Numbered from the stretch's first letter, positions 9,737-19,694 are shown. The stretch is DNA of 64,000 nucleotides from Brachybacterium fresconis (GCF_017876515.1 NZ_JAGIOC010000001.1:4340001-4404000), one strand, 5' to 3'. Numbers and translations: made by a program. The notes: generated by a model from the letters alone, not told the origin.

Positions 9737-11431
9737 TCAGAGCGTGGGGATCATCCAGGACAGCACGGTGGACTGCAGGCCGACGAGGAGGCACAGCGCC
9801 GCGAGCATGCCGAGGCTCCACCAGATCACCTTGCGGAAGATGGCCGACTCCTGACCGAGCAGCCCGACCGCGGTGGCCGCGATCGTGAGGTTCTGCGGAC
9901 TGATCATCTTGCCGACCACGCCGCCGGAGGTGTTCGCCGCCACCAGCAGGGCGGGATTCAGCCCGGCCTCCTCGCCCGCCGTCTGCTGCAGCGTCGCGAA
10001 CAGGGCGTTCGCACTGGTGTCGGAGCCGGTCACCGCTGTGCCCAGCCAGCCGAGGATCGGGGAGAGGAAGGCGAAGGCCGCGCCGGTCCCGGCGATCCAG
10101 GTGCCGATGGTGATGGTCTGCCCCGACAGGTTCATGACGTAGGCCAGGGCCAGGACCGCGGCGACGGTGAGGATCGAGTAGCGGAGCTTGACGAGCTGGG
10201 TGAGGTAGACGCTCGCCGCGTCCCGCAGCGACATCCGGTACACGATCGCGACGATGATGCCGGTGATCAGCAGCAGGGTGCCGGGGGAGGACAGCCACTG
10301 GAAGGAGTAGACGGTGCTGCCGGCGAGCTCGCCCTCCGCGGTGAAGACGTTGCCGTCGAGACCGGGCCAGGGGATCTTGACGTCGGTGGCGGCGAGGAAG
10401 GAGCTCAGAGGCGGCACCAGCTTGGAGGCCGAGAAGATCACGATCACCAGCAGGTAGGGGAACAGGGCCATGAACACGCGACCGGGGGTGAGGCGGACAT
10501 CGGTGCGCGGGGGCGTGGCGACGGCGACGGCTCCGGCGTCCGCGGCGGAGGAGTCCGTGTTCTCGGCGCTCTCCCGCTCACGCTCGCGGCCCATGTTCTC
10601 CAGGGCGTCCCGGCCGCCGACGGGCTTCCAGAACTGCAGCATGATCACGGCGGCGGCGAGGCCGGCCAGCGAGGCGATGATGTCGGTGAGCTCGACGGAG
10701 ATGAAGTTCGAGGAGACGAACTGGCTGATCCCGAAGACGACGCCGACCACGAGGGCCAGCGGCCACAGCTGCTTCACGCCGCGCTTCCCGTCGACCAGGA
10801 AGACCAGGAACAGCGGGACGACGGCGGCGAAGAACGGGGTCTGGTGTCCGATGATGGCGCCGATGTGCTCGTAGGGGATCCCCGTGAGGTTGCCGGCGGT
10901 GATGATCGGGATGGCGATGGCGCCGAAGGCCACGGGCGCCGTGTTGGCGATCAGCACGACGGTCGCGGCGCGCATCGCGGTGAAGCCGATGGCCATGAGC
11001 ATCACGCCGGTGATCGCCACCGGCGCCCCGAAGCCGGCGAGCGCCTCGAGCAGGCCGCCGAAGCAGAAGGCGATGATGATCGCCTGCACGCGCGGGTCGT
11101 CCGAGATCCGGTCGATCACCCGGCGCAGGTCCTCGAAGCGGCCGCTGCGGACGGTCAGCTCATACAGCCAGATCGCGTTCAGCACGATCCACATGATGGG
11201 GAACAGGCCGAAGGCGAGACCTTCGGTGGCCGAGAGGCCGACGAGACCCACGGGCATGCCGTAGGCGAGTGCGGCGACCAGCATCGAGACGACCAGGGCG
11301 GCCAGGCCCGCCCAGTGCGCCTTCCAGCGCAGCACGCCCAGGGTGACGAAGATGGTCACCAGGGGCAGGAGGGCGACGAGCGAGGACCACAGCAGGCTGC
11401 CGGCCAGCGGTGCGAGTTCAGGGGTGTACAT
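9737..11431 (-). CDS. lldP: L-lactate permease
   Basis: A 564-residue polytopic membrane protein of the LctP family with about a dozen hydrophobic segments. Recognisable blocks: LWSSLVALLPLV at the start, FGGLLEALAGFGAPVAITGVMLM, the soluble loop around ENMGRERERESAENTDSS, and SDTSANALFATLQQTAGEEAG near the C-terminus, a strong LctP signature. Start at ATG 11431 with GGAGG five bases upstream; a GTG at 11446 is in frame but lacks a site. Followed by lldD. The divergent regulator gene begins 188 bp away. Confidence 0.95.
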   Translation of the reverse strand: MYTPELAPLAGSLLWSSLVALLPLVTIFVTLGVLRWKAHWAGLAALVVSMLVAALAYGMPVGLVGLSATEGLAFGLFPIMWIVLNAIWLYELTVRSGRFEDLRRVIDRISDDPRVQAIIIAFCFGGLLEALAGFGAPVAITGVMLMAIGFTAMRAATVVLIANTAPVAFGAIAIPIITAGNLTGIPYEHIGAIIGHQTPFFAAVVPLFLVFLVDGKRGVKQLWPLALVVGVVFGISQFVSSNFISVELTDIIASLAGLAAAVIMLQFWKPVGGRDALENMGRERERESAENTDSSAADAGAVAVATPPRTDVRLTPGRVFMALFPYLLVIVIFSASKLVPPLSSFLAATDVKIPWPGLDGNVFTAEGELAGSTVYSFQWLSSPGTLLLITGIIVAIVYRMSLRDAASVYLTQLVKLRYSILTVAAVLALAYVMNLSGQTITIGTWIAGTGAAFAFLSPILGWLGTAVTGSDTSANALFATLQQTAGEEAGLNPALLVAANTSGGVVGKMISPQNLTIAATAVGLLGQESAIFRKVIWWSLGMLAALCLLVGLQSTVLSWMIPTL

Positions 11432-11528
11432 GGGGACCTCCGACACACATCAGCTGCGGTGCGTGCACTGCATCGCCGTCGATGTCGTGCCTCGTGAGTC
11501 GGTGAGGACAGGGGTGGAAGACCATATA

Positions 11529-11541
11529 GTGGTCTGACCAC
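11529..11541. promoter_or_regulatory. LldR/FadR-type operator
   Basis: Perfect 13-bp palindrome GTGGTCTGACCAC between lldP and the divergent FadR-family regulator. It contains TGGTCTGACCA, which fits the TNGTNNNACNA consensus known for FadR-subfamily regulators of lactate genes. Placed to block transcription toward lldP and possibly toward the regulator. Confidence 0.75.
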
Positions 11542-11619
11542 AGAACCGATAGTAGGGGGTCGGGGCGCGGCGGGCAAGACCCTATCGATCGCGACGGGTC
11601 GTTGTGCTAGAACGGGGCG

Positions 11620-12405
11620 ATGGTCGACAACACGGACAGTGATGAGGTCGGACCGCAGGGGACGCGATCTCCCGGGGCGGACGCGACCTGGCGCCCGGTG
11701 ACGCGCGCCAGCACGCATGAGCTGGTCATCGAGGCGATCGAGGACCAGATCATGACCGGCGCGCTCGTCGTCGGCGACCTGCTGCCTCCGGAGCGCGAGC
11801 TCGCCTCTCGGTTGAGCGTCAGCCGCGCCGGGGTGCGCGAGGCGATCCGGGTCCTGGAGGGCCATGGCGTGCTGCGCTCCGACGTCGGCTCTGGACGAGG
11901 AGCCGGCACCTTCGTCGCCTCCCTGCCCAGTGCCGCGCTGGCGAGGTTCCTCCGCCTCCATGTCGCCCTGGCGAACTTCCGCATCCAGGAGGTCGTCGAG
12001 GCGCGCATCATCCTCGAGCAGGCCAGCGCGTCGCTGGCGGCCGAACGGGCCAATGCCGACGCGTTGGCGGAGCTGGAGCGGCTGGTGGCCATCATGGACG
12101 AGCCGGGCGTGAGCCGCGAGGAGTTCAACGACGCCGACACCGCATTCCACGTCGCCATCGCCGAAGCCGGCGGCAACACCCTGTTCTCCGACATGACCGG
12201 CGCGATCCGCGCCTCCCTGCGCGCACCCATCCTGGAGGCCTTCACCAAGGTCACCGACTGGGACGCGATGGCGAGCATGCTGCGCAGCCAGCACCACGGC
12301 ATCCTCGAGGCGATCGCGCAGGGACAGGGCGCGCGGGCCGGGGAGCTGACCGCCACGCACATCCGCGAAGCGGCCGCCGCGCTTCCGGAGCTGCCCGAGG
12401 CGTAG
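11620..12405 (+). CDS. lldR: FadR/GntR-family regulator, probable lactate-responsive LldR
   Basis: A 261-residue protein. The winged helix is at about residues 30-95 (LPPERELASRLSVSRAGVREAIRVLEGHGVL). The FCD effector domain follows, with the metal/ligand residues expected: DADTAFHVAIAEAGGN, RSQHHGILEAI and ATHIREAA. Divergent from lldP with a textbook operator between them, so it very likely represses lldP-lldD until L-lactate is present. A 29-residue N-terminal extension precedes the HTH. Confidence 0.88.
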   Translation: MVDNTDSDEVGPQGTRSPGADATWRPVTRASTHELVIEAIEDQIMTGALVVGDLLPPERELASRLSVSRAGVREAIRVLEGHGVLRSDVGSGRGAGTFVASLPSAALARFLRLHVALANFRIQEVVEARIILEQASASLAAERANADALAELERLVAIMDEPGVSREEFNDADTAFHVAIAEAGGNTLFSDMTGAIRASLRAPILEAFTKVTDWDAMASMLRSQHHGILEAIAQGQGARAGELTATHIREAAAALPELPEA

Positions 12406-12432
12406 CGCCGGCAGCCCCTCCTCCGGTGGCTC

Positions 12433-13590
12433 TCAGGCCCCCGGGACCGACCGTTCGTCGGGCCCGTCGTACTGCGACAGCGGGCGGATCAGGGCGTTGT
12501 CGGCGCGCTGCTCCATGATGTGCGCACTCCAGCCCGTGATGCGGGCGGCGATGAACAGCGGGGTGAACATCTCGGTGTCGAAGCCCATCAGGTGATAGGT
12601 GGGCCCGGCCGGGTAGTCGAGATTCGGCTTGATGCCCTTGGCCTCGTCCATCGACTGCTCCAGGCCGTTGTACAGGCCCAGGATCTCGGGACGGTCGAAG
12701 TATTCGATCATGCCGTCCATCGCGTCCTTCATGGTCGGCACGCGGGAGTCGCCGTGCTTGTAGACGCGGTGGCCGAAGCCCATCACCTTCTTCTTCTGGG
12801 CCAGGGCGTCGTCCATCCAGGCCTTCGCGCGCGCCTTGGCCTCGTCCTCGCTCTCCTCGGGGCGGATGCCGATCTCGTCGAAGGTGTGCATCACGGCTTC
12901 GTTCGCCCCGCCGTGCAGGGAGCCCTTCAGTGCGCCGATCGCGCCGGTGACGGCGGAGTGCAGGTCCGCCTGGGTCGAGGTGATCACCCGGGCGGTGAAG
13001 GTGGAGGCGTTGAAGGAGTGCTCGGCGTACAGCACCATCGAGACGCGGAAGGCCTCGACCACCTCGTCGGCCGCCTCCTCGCCGAAGGTCATCCACAGGA
13101 AGTTGCGGGAGTAGTCGAGGTCCTCGCGCGGGGCGATCGGCTCGGTGGGGCCGCCGGCGCGTCGGCGGCGCTGCTCGTAGGCGACCACCGCCGGCAGCTG
13201 GGCGAACAGGCGCCGGGCCTTGCTCAGCTCGGCCTCCGGCGAGGAGTCCTCCGCGGAAGGGTCCCGTGCCCCGAGCAGCGAGACGGCCGTGCGCACGGAG
13301 TCCATCGGGTGGCAGGTGGTCGGCAGCGAGTCCATCGCCGCCTTGACCGTCGGGTCCAGCGCCCGGTCGGAGCGCTCCTGGGCGACGGCCGTCTCCAGCT
13401 CCTGGTGGCTCGGCAGCTCGCCGGTCAGCAGCAGGTGCGCCACCGCCTCGACGGGCTGGGTGGCGGCCAGCTCGGGGACCGGGTAGCCGCGGTAGAGCAG
13501 GGAGTTGGTCTCCGGATTGACCTTGGAGATGGCGGTGACGTCGGCGACGACCCCGTTCAGTCCCTTGTGGATCTCGCTGGTCTCGGTCAT
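12433..13590 (-). CDS. prpC: 2-methylcitrate synthase/citrate synthase
   Basis: A 385-residue citrate-synthase-fold enzyme that condenses propionyl-CoA with oxaloacetate. Active-site blocks: AEHSFNASTFTARVITST, GALKGSLHGGANEAVM, VMGFGHRVYKHGDSR (GxGHRVY), and AGPTYHLMGFDTEMFTPLF. Its ATG overlaps the prpB stop (ATGA), third in the prpD-prpB-prpC operon. The short N-terminus (HKGLNGVVADVTAIS, RGYPVPELA) is typical of PrpC rather than housekeeping GltA. Confidence 0.94.
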   Translation of the reverse strand: MTETSEIHKGLNGVVADVTAISKVNPETNSLLYRGYPVPELAATQPVEAVAHLLLTGELPSHQELETAVAQERSDRALDPTVKAAMDSLPTTCHPMDSVRTAVSLLGARDPSAEDSSPEAELSKARRLFAQLPAVVAYEQRRRRAGGPTEPIAPREDLDYSRNFLWMTFGEEAADEVVEAFRVSMVLYAEHSFNASTFTARVITSTQADLHSAVTGAIGALKGSLHGGANEAVMHTFDEIGIRPEESEDEAKARAKAWMDDALAQKKKVMGFGHRVYKHGDSRVPTMKDAMDGMIEYFDRPEILGLYNGLEQSMDEAKGIKPNLDYPAGPTYHLMGFDTEMFTPLFIAARITGWSAHIMEQRADNALIRPLSQYDGPDERSVPGA

Positions 13591-14540
13591 GAGTTCCTCC
13601 TGGGATCGACGGCGGTGCCGGACGGGGTGTCGGTGCGGTGGGCGGCGGGCACCTCGAAGTCGAAGACCGAGGTGTCGAAGCGGGCGTACCCCTCATAGTC
13701 CACCAGCTCGTAGAGCCGGGCGCGAGTGAGCATCTCATCGACCCGGGGGGCCTGGGTACCCTCCGAAAGGATCGTCTCCAGCACCCGCTCGGCCGCGCCC
13801 ATCGCGCTGCGCAGCAGCGTGACCGGGTAGATCACCATCGCCACACCCGCCTCGGCCAGCTGGGCGCGGGTCAGCAGCTCGGACTTGCCGAATTCGGTCA
13901 TGTTCGCCAGCACCGGCACGTCCAGCGCCTGGCAGACCTGCTCGAACTCGCCCAGGTCCGCGAGCGCCTCGGGGAAGATCGCGTCCGCCCCGGCGTCGAC
14001 CAGGGCCTTCATCCGGTCGATCGCCGCGTCGAGCCCGGAGGTGGCGCGCAGGTCGGTGCGGGCCATGACCAGGAAGTCCGCATCGCGGCGCCCGTCGGCC
14101 GCGGCGCGGATCCGCTGGGTGGCGGTGTCCAGATCGACCATGGTCTTGCCGTCGAGGTGGCCGCAGCGCTTGGGGTTGACCTGGTCCTCGATGTGGCAGC
14201 CGGCGAGCCCGGCGTCCTCGAGCTCCTGGATCGTGCGGGCGACGTTCATCGGTTCGCCGAAGCCGGTGTCCGCGTCGATCAGGCAGGGCAGGTCGGTGGC
14301 CCGCGCGATCTGCGCGCCGCGGGCGGCGACCTCGCTGAGGGTGGTCAGGCCGACGTCGGGCAGCCCCAGCTCGTTCGCGATCACCGCCCCGGAGATGTAG
14401 ACGCCGGGGAAGGACTTCTCCTCGATGAGCTTCGCCGACAGCGGGGTGAAGGCGCCCGGGAAGGGCTGGGCGGCGCCGGGGGTGAGCAGAGCGCGCAGAT
14501 CCTGACGCTTCTGCGGGGGAGTGCGCGGGGAGTGCAGCAT
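13587..14540 (-). CDS. prpB: Methylisocitrate lyase
   Basis: A 317-residue isocitrate-lyase/PEP-mutase-fold enzyme that splits 2-methylisocitrate into pyruvate and succinate. Motifs: AVIANELGLPDVGLTT, DADTGFGEP, IEDQVNPKRCGHLDGK (the K[KR]CGH catalytic Cys motif) and MARTDLRA. Start at ATG 14540, which shares one base with the prpD stop (TGATG). The 3' end overlaps prpC by ATGA, so translational coupling is likely on both sides. Confidence 0.95.
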   Translation of the reverse strand: MLHSPRTPPQKRQDLRALLTPGAAQPFPGAFTPLSAKLIEEKSFPGVYISGAVIANELGLPDVGLTTLSEVAARGAQIARATDLPCLIDADTGFGEPMNVARTIQELEDAGLAGCHIEDQVNPKRCGHLDGKTMVDLDTATQRIRAAADGRRDADFLVMARTDLRATSGLDAAIDRMKALVDAGADAIFPEALADLGEFEQVCQALDVPVLANMTEFGKSELLTRAQLAEAGVAMVIYPVTLLRSAMGAAERVLETILSEGTQAPRVDEMLTRARLYELVDYEGYARFDTSVFDFEVPAAHRTDTPSGTAVDPRRNS

Positions 14541-16057
14541 CAGAACAGTCCCTTCGGTCCGGCGGTGGGATCGACGACGCCGGCGGCGGCGCGGAGGTTC
14601 AGTGCTCCCAGCTCCCCGGTGGGGAGGTCGGCGAGGTGTGCGGCGGTCTCCAGGAAGCGGTCGATCTCGACCTCGTCCACGAGCCCTGCGGCGAGCGAGC
14701 GGAACTTGTCCTCGTACTGCTGCCGGGCGAAGGGGCGGGCGCCTTGGGGGTGGGCATCGGCCACGGCGATCTCGTCCTCGATCACCGTGCCGTCCTTCAA
14801 GGTGATGGTGATGGCGCCGCCGAAGGCCTTCTCGGTCAGGTCCGGCGAGTGGTAGCGGCGCGTCCACTCCGGGTCCTCCGCGGTGGTGATCGTGTGCCAC
14901 AGCGCCACCGTGTCGGCACGGCCCGCCCGCTCAGGGGCGTAGGAGCGCTCGTGGTGCCAGGTGCCGTCCTGCAGGGCGACGGCGACGATGTAGGGGATCG
15001 AATGGTCCAGCGTCTCCCGCGATGCGGTCGGGTCGTACTTCTGCGGGTCGTTCGCGCCGGAGCCGATGACGACGTGGGTGTGGTGCGAGGTGCGGATCAG
15101 GATCGAGTCGACCTGCTCGGGATCGGCGGCCTCGGGGTGCTCGGTGTGCAGCCTGCGGGCCAGGTCGATCCACGCCTGGGCCTGGTACTCGGCCGAGTGC
15201 TCCTTGGTGTAGGTCTCCAGGATGGCGCGCTTGGCCTCGCCGATCTCCGGCAGCGGCACGGTGTAGTGGGCGTCGGGGCCGTCCAGCAGCCGGGCGATCA
15301 CGCCGTCCTCGCCCTCGTAGATCGGCACCGGAGAGGTCTGCCCGCGCATCGCCCGGTCCACGGCCTCGATCGCCATCTTCCCGGCGAAGGCGGGGGCGTG
15401 GGCCTTCCAGGTGGAGATCTCGCCCTTGCGGGACTGGCGGGTGGCCGTGGTGGTGTGCAGCGCCTGCCCGATGGCCTGGAAGATCGTCTCTGCGTCCAGC
15501 CCCAGCAGGGTGCCGATGCCGGCGGCGGCCGACGGGCCCAGGTGGGCGACGTGGTCGATCTTGTGCTGGTGCAGCGAGATCGCGCGCACCAGATCGACCT
15601 GCAGCTCGTAGCCGGTGGCGATGCCGCGGATCAGGTCCGCTCCGGAGCGGCCGGTGTGCTCGCCGACGGCGAGGATCGGCGGGATGTTGTCCCCGGGGTG
15701 GGAGTACTCGGCGGCCAGAAAGGTGTCGTGGAAGTCGAGCTCGCGCACGGCCACGCCGTTGGCCCAGGCCGCCCATTCGGGAGAGGTCTTCTGCCCGATC
15801 CCGGTGAGGGACGCCCCGGAGCCGCCGGTGGAGACCGGGTGGCTGAGCGCCTGGGCGCGGGCCGAGACGATGGGGGAACGGTTCAGGGAGGCGACCGCCA
15901 CCGAGGCGTTGTCGATGATCCGATTGATGATCATCTCCTGGACCGCGGGCTGGACGGCGACCGGGTCGGTGGCCACCTCGGCCATCGCCCAGGCGAGCTG
16001 GTCGGTGCGGGCCAGGTCGTCCCCGGACGGGTGGACGCGGACGTCGAGCTCTCTCAT
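14540..16057 (-). CDS. prpD: 2-methylcitrate dehydratase
   Basis: A 505-residue MmgE/PrpD family enzyme converting 2-methylcitrate to 2-methyl-cis-aconitate. Landmarks: [63 protein letters not shown] and [21 protein letters not shown] at 16057 follows AAGGAG. First gene of the operon. No prpF or acnD is adjacent, so hydration to methylisocitrate must use an aconitase encoded elsewhere. Confidence 0.94.
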   Translation of the reverse strand: MRELDVRVHPSGDDLARTDQLAWAMAEVATDPVAVQPAVQEMIINRIIDNASVAVASLNRSPIVSARAQALSHPVSTGGSGASLTGIGQKTSPEWAAWANGVAVRELDFHDTFLAAEYSHPGDNIPPILAVGEHTGRSGADLIRGIATGYELQVDLVRAISLHQHKIDHVAHLGPSAAAGIGTLLGLDAETIFQAIGQALHTTTATRQSRKGEISTWKAHAPAFAGKMAIEAVDRAMRGQTSPVPIYEGEDGVIARLLDGPDAHYTVPLPEIGEAKRAILETYTKEHSAEYQAQAWIDLARRLHTEHPEAADPEQVDSILIRTSHHTHVVIGSGANDPQKYDPTASRETLDHSIPYIVAVALQDGTWHHERSYAPERAGRADTVALWHTITTAEDPEWTRRYHSPDLTEKAFGGAITITLKDGTVIEDEIAVADAHPQGARPFARQQYEDKFRSLAAGLVDEVEIDRFLETAAHLADLPTGELGALNLRAAAGVVDPTAGPKGLF

Positions 16058-16190
16058 GCAGGTCTCCTTCGATGACGAGGCGTTCGCGGTGTGCCACCGG
16101 GTGGGCCCGGCCCGGCCGCATCGGTCGCTCACGCGTATCCGGCCAGGGTATCGGGGACGGGAGATCCGCCGGTGCGCGAGGGCGCCCCGA

Positions 16191-17030
16191 TCATCGCAAC
16201 GGCTTCCGACCGATCTCCTCGAACGCCTCGAGCGTCTCGGCGGGGTCCAGCACCGCGGCCGGATGCGGACCCTCCCGCTTCCACGCCGCGCGCCACGCCT
16301 CGACCCCGGGGGAGGACAGAGCGCCACCGGCCAGCAGCACCATGTTCCCGTCGGCCGGGCGGGTCAGCAGCGAGGCGTGGGTCAGCGTCCACACTCCCGT
16401 GAGGCCCTCCGCCGCGGAGGCGTCCTCCAGCTCGCGGACCTGCCGGGTGAGGAATCGCTGCCCTGCGTCGTCGCCGACGTTGATCAGCAGCAGCCCGTCG
16501 GCCTCCAGGTGGCCCAGCGCCTCACGGTAGAAGTCCTGGGTGGCCAGGTGCGCGGGGGAGGCCTCGCCGGAGAACACGTCGAGCACGATCGCATCGAACC
16601 GTCGGGAGCCCATCGCGGCGAGCTCCTCGCGGGCATCGCCGATCACCACCTCGAGATCGGTCCCGGCCGGCAGCGGCAGCGCCGTGGTGACCAGTGTGGG
16701 CAGCTCCCGCTCGATCTCGATCACCAGCTGGGCCGAGCCGGGCCGCGTGGCCTGCACGTAGCGGGCCAGGGTGAGCGCCCCGGCGCCCAGGTGCGCGATC
16801 CGGATCGGCCGGCCTCGCGGCCACACCTCGTCCAGGACGTTCGCCATCCGTCGCAGGTACTCGTGGGCGATGTGCGTGGGGTCGGCGAGATCCACATGCG
16901 ACTGCTCGACGCCTCCGATCTGCAGCACCCACCCGCCGACGACCTCGTCCTGGACGATCCAGGCACTCTGGTCGCAGCGGCGCAGCTGCGCGCTGCGGGG
17001 GGCTCTGCCGGGGGAGGGGGTAGGGGGCAT
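16191..17030 (-). CDS. Spermidine-synthase-like Rossmann methyltransferase-fold protein
   Basis: A 279-residue protein with [18 protein letters not shown] as motif [27 protein letters not shown] and [18 protein letters not shown], the layout of spermidine synthase/PMT-like proteins common in actinobacteria. Canonical polyamine-binding residues are not evident, so real polyamine synthesis is doubtful. No clear ribosome site precedes the chosen ATG at 17030. Divergent from the GNAT gene at 17127. Confidence 0.8.
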   Translation of the reverse strand: MPPTPSPGRAPRSAQLRRCDQSAWIVQDEVVGGWVLQIGGVEQSHVDLADPTHIAHEYLRRMANVLDEVWPRGRPIRIAHLGAGALTLARYVQATRPGSAQLVIEIERELPTLVTTALPLPAGTDLEVVIGDAREELAAMGSRRFDAIVLDVFSGEASPAHLATQDFYREALGHLEADGLLLINVGDDAGQRFLTRQVRELEDASAAEGLTGVWTLTHASLLTRPADGNMVLLAGGALSSPGVEAWRAAWKREGPHPAAVLDPAETLEAFEEIGRKPLR

Positions 17031-17126
17031 GGAGGCATTGTCGTCGACGATGCGGAGCCAGGGGCGGCGGGCCCAGCAGCGGGATCGCGAGGATGCCGAC
17101 CGGCGACGTGCGGGATACTCCCGTCC

Positions 17127-17600
17127 ATGGACACTCTCGAGATCGCCGACCGCAGCTTCCGCGTGACCCGGGCTCGTGCGAGCGACGTCCCGGTGCTGGT
17201 CGCGCTGCTGGCCGACGACGTGCTGGGGCGGGGCCGCGAGAGTGATGTGCTGGAGCCCTATCTCGGGGCGTTCGAGCAGATCGACGCCGACCCCCACCAG
17301 CTCCTGGTCGCCGTGCGGGACGAGGCCGAGCAGATCGTCGCCACCGTGCAGCTCACGCTGCTTCCGGGTCTGTCCCGCGGCGGTGCCACCCGGCTGCAGA
17401 TCGAGGCGGTGCGCGTCGGCGCCTCGGCGCGCGGGACCGGCCTGGGCAGCGCCCTTCTGGCGTGGGCGCACGACTGGGGCCGCGAGCACGGGGCGGTCCT
17501 CGCGCAGCTGACCACCGACGGGTCGCGGACGGATGCTCATCGTTTCTACGAGCGGCTCGGCTACGAGCCCAGCCACGTGGGGTTCAAGCGGCCGCTGTGA
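17127..17600 (+). CDS. GNAT family N-acetyltransferase
   Basis: A 157-residue acetyltransferase. The acetyl-CoA loop is visible as VRVGASARGTGLGSALLAWAHDWGREHGA (R/Q-x-x-G-x-G/A form RGTGLG), ending with the typical HRFYERLGYEPSHVGFKRPL. Length is normal for the family. Substrate unknown; single gene between a divergent and a convergent neighbour. Confidence 0.88.
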   Translation: MDTLEIADRSFRVTRARASDVPVLVALLADDVLGRGRESDVLEPYLGAFEQIDADPHQLLVAVRDEAEQIVATVQLTLLPGLSRGGATRLQIEAVRVGASARGTGLGSALLAWAHDWGREHGAVLAQLTTDGSRTDAHRFYERLGYEPSHVGFKRPL

Positions 17601-17665
17601 GCGGAGCAGCCCGGCTGATCCCGCGTGCGGGGCCCGGTCGGCACTCGCTCCGTCGGCCGACCCGG

Positions 17666-18022
17666 TCAGCGCCGGGGACCGGAGTGGATGTGCACGTGCA
17701 GGTGCTTCGAGTCCTGATAATCGCCGAGATTCGTGAGCACCGCGGCGGCGCCGTGCTTGCACTCCACCTCCGCCGCCACCTGCTGGATCACGCGGATCAG
17801 GGCGCGGAGATCGGCCTCGTCCTCGCGCCCGGCCGCGGTGAGCGAGGCGATGTGCCGCCGCGGCACCACCACGAGATGGACCTGCCAGAACGGGCGCGTG
17901 TGGTGGAAGGCGAGCACCCGCTCGTCGAGATGGACCACCTCGAGCGCCCCCGGGTCCGGGATCGCGACGTCGCAGTAGAAGTCGGTGCCGGAGTAGGCCG
18001 GGGGCGGCGTCGAGGGGGTCAT
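17666..18022 (-). CDS. HIT family protein (histidine triad)
   Basis: A 118-residue protein with the HIT signature SKHLHVHIHSG (HxHxH) at the C-terminus and VHLDERVLAFHHTRPFWQVHLVVVPRRHI in the middle, as in HINT-like nucleotide phosphoramidases. Start at ATG 18022. Convergent with the GNAT gene. Confidence 0.88.
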   Translation of the reverse strand: MTPSTPPPAYSGTDFYCDVAIPDPGALEVVHLDERVLAFHHTRPFWQVHLVVVPRRHIASLTAAGREDEADLRALIRVIQQVAAEVECKHGAAAVLTNLGDYQDSKHLHVHIHSGPRR

Positions 18023-18048
18023 GCTCCCAGTATCCCGGTCGGGGGCGG

Positions 18049-18070
18049 GGGAGGTCCGAACAGACCTCCC
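18049..18070. promoter_or_regulatory. Perfect inverted repeat upstream of the YfcC transporter
   Basis: GGGAGGTC-cgaaca-GACCTCCC, an 8-bp perfect stem with a 6-base loop, in the 153-bp gap between the divergent HIT and yfcC genes. A -10-like word (TATAGG) sits about 30 bp further on. It may be an operator or a transcript hairpin; no T-run follows, so a classical terminator is unlikely. Confidence 0.35.
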
Positions 18071-18175
18071 ACGGCACCGCTGCTTGTGTGAGCATATAGG
18101 AGAGCTTATGGGTGGGATGGGGGCCTCTCCTCGAGAGATCCCGCGCCCGCCGACCCCGACCCCGACCGGAGGACC

Positions 18176-19606
18176 ATGTCCACCCCCGCTGCCGACGCGC
18201 CCGCGACCGATGAGACCGCGCCGAGGGACCGCTTCCCGCACGTCTACGTCATCCTCGTCCTGTTCGCCCTGCTCGCCGCGGTGGCGAGCTGGATCGTCCC
18301 GGCGGGCATGTATGAACGCATCCCCGGCCCGAACGACCGTGAGGTGGTCGACCCCGACAGCTTCTCCTTCATCGAGCAGTCGCCCGTCACGGCCCTGGAG
18401 CTGCTCACGGCGATCCCGCGCGGGCTGGTCGATGCCGGGGCGATCGTCTTCTTCGTCTTCACCATCGGCGGCATGTTCGAGGTGGTGCGGCGCACCGGCC
18501 TGATCGACGTCGCGCTCGCCGCCATCGCGCGCCTCTTCGCCGGCCGCGGGGTCGCCGTCATCCCCGTGCTGATGATCATCTTCTCCCTGATCGCGAGCTT
18601 CATCGGGGTCCCGGAGCTGTCGCTGGTCTACATCCCGGCGATCCTCCCGCTGATCCTCAGCCTCGGGTACGACCGGGTGGTGGCGGCCGCCGTCGCCCTG
18701 CTCGGCACCGGGGCCGGCTTCGCCGCCGGCTTCCTGAACCCGATCAACACGGGGCTCGGCCAGCAGATCGCCGGGCTCGAGCCGTTCTCCGGCATCGGCC
18801 TGCGCATCGCGCTGTACATCGCCTACCTCGCCACCGCGATCGGCTACATCATCTGGTACGCGAGGCGGGTCGCCGCCGACCCGACCCGCTCCGTCCTGCA
18901 CGGCCACGCGGACACCACGGTGCGTGAGCGGGACAAGCTCGACCTCGACGCGATCCCGAGCTTCACCGGCCGCCAGAAGGCCGCCGGGATCGCCCTGCTG
19001 CTGCTCGCGGCGCTGCTGGTGTGGGGCATCATCACCCAGGGCTGGTTCTTCCCCGAATTCGCGGGCATGTTCATCCTGATCGCCATCGTCGTCGGGCTGG
19101 TCGCGGGGATGAGGACCAAGGACATGGCCGAGGCCTTCGATCAGGGGCTGCGCGACGTCCTCGCCGGGGCGATCATCGTCGGCGTCGCCCGCGGCGTCGC
19201 GATCGTCCTCGAGGACGGCAACATCCTCGACACCATCGTGTTCGGACTCGGAGAATCGGTCGGCTTCCTGCCGCCGGTGCTCTTCGTGGTCGGGATGTTC
19301 CTGGTCCAGGCCGTGTTCAACCTGATCGTCCCCTCCGGCTCCGGACAGGCCCTGGTGACCCTACCGGTGCTGGCGCCGCTGTCCGACCTGCTGGGCGTGA
19401 CTCGCCAGAGCGCCGTGCTCGCCTACCAGACCGGCGACGGCATGACGAACCTGATCTACCCCACGTCCGGCTACTTCATGGCCGCGCTCGCCGTGGGTCG
19501 CGTGCCGTGGAACCGCTGGGTGCGCTTCTACGCGCCGCTGCTGGGGATCTGGGTGCTGATCTCGATCGGATTCCTGGTGTTCGCGCAGCTGACCGGGTGG
19601 AGCTGA
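18176..19606 (+). CDS. yfcC: YfcC family carboxylate/amino-acid transporter
   Basis: A 476-residue membrane protein with about twelve hydrophobic segments. The opening PHVYVILVLFALLAAVASWIVPAG, the FTIGGMFEVVRRTGLIDVAL block, the GTGAGFAAGFLNPINTGLGQ loop and the C-terminal NLIVPSGSGQALVTLPVLAPLSDLLGVTRQ and GDGMTNLIYPTSGYFMAAL are typical of YfcC/AbgT-like and short-chain fatty-acid transporters (IT superfamily). The precise substrate is not known; possible roles are organic acid or peptide uptake. Confidence 0.88.
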   Translation: MSTPAADAPATDETAPRDRFPHVYVILVLFALLAAVASWIVPAGMYERIPGPNDREVVDPDSFSFIEQSPVTALELLTAIPRGLVDAGAIVFFVFTIGGMFEVVRRTGLIDVALAAIARLFAGRGVAVIPVLMIIFSLIASFIGVPELSLVYIPAILPLILSLGYDRVVAAAVALLGTGAGFAAGFLNPINTGLGQQIAGLEPFSGIGLRIALYIAYLATAIGYIIWYARRVAADPTRSVLHGHADTTVRERDKLDLDAIPSFTGRQKAAGIALLLLAALLVWGIITQGWFFPEFAGMFILIAIVVGLVAGMRTKDMAEAFDQGLRDVLAGAIIVGVARGVAIVLEDGNILDTIVFGLGESVGFLPPVLFVVGMFLVQAVFNLIVPSGSGQALVTLPVLAPLSDLLGVTRQSAVLAYQTGDGMTNLIYPTSGYFMAALAVGRVPWNRWVRFYAPLLGIWVLISIGFLVFAQLTGWS

Positions 19607-19610
19607 GGGC

Positions 19611-19654
19611 GACGGAGCCTCCGGGATCCGAGTGCCCCTGTGACGAGCTCCGTC
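19611..19654. terminator. Possible terminator hairpin after the YfcC gene
   Basis: GACGGAGC (19611-19618) pairs perfectly with GCTCCGTC (19647-19654) just after the yfcC stop and before the convergent lysE-type gene. The loop is long (28 bases) and no T-run follows, so this is weak. Confidence 0.3.
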
Positions 19655-19694
19655 ATCCGGGACGAGATCGGGGCGGACGGGACGGGCAGATGCG

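Noticed and set aside
8423..11497. A 1024-codon open frame on the plus strand across the lactate genes
   Set aside because: It is the antisense of lldD and lldP. Its translation is rich in Arg, Gly, Asp and His with no family pattern, as expected from high-GC antisense frames.
15615..17600. A 661-codon frame ending in the GNAT gene
   Set aside because: The GNAT protein begins at ATG 17127; the upstream part is antisense to prpD and the spermidine-synthase-like gene.
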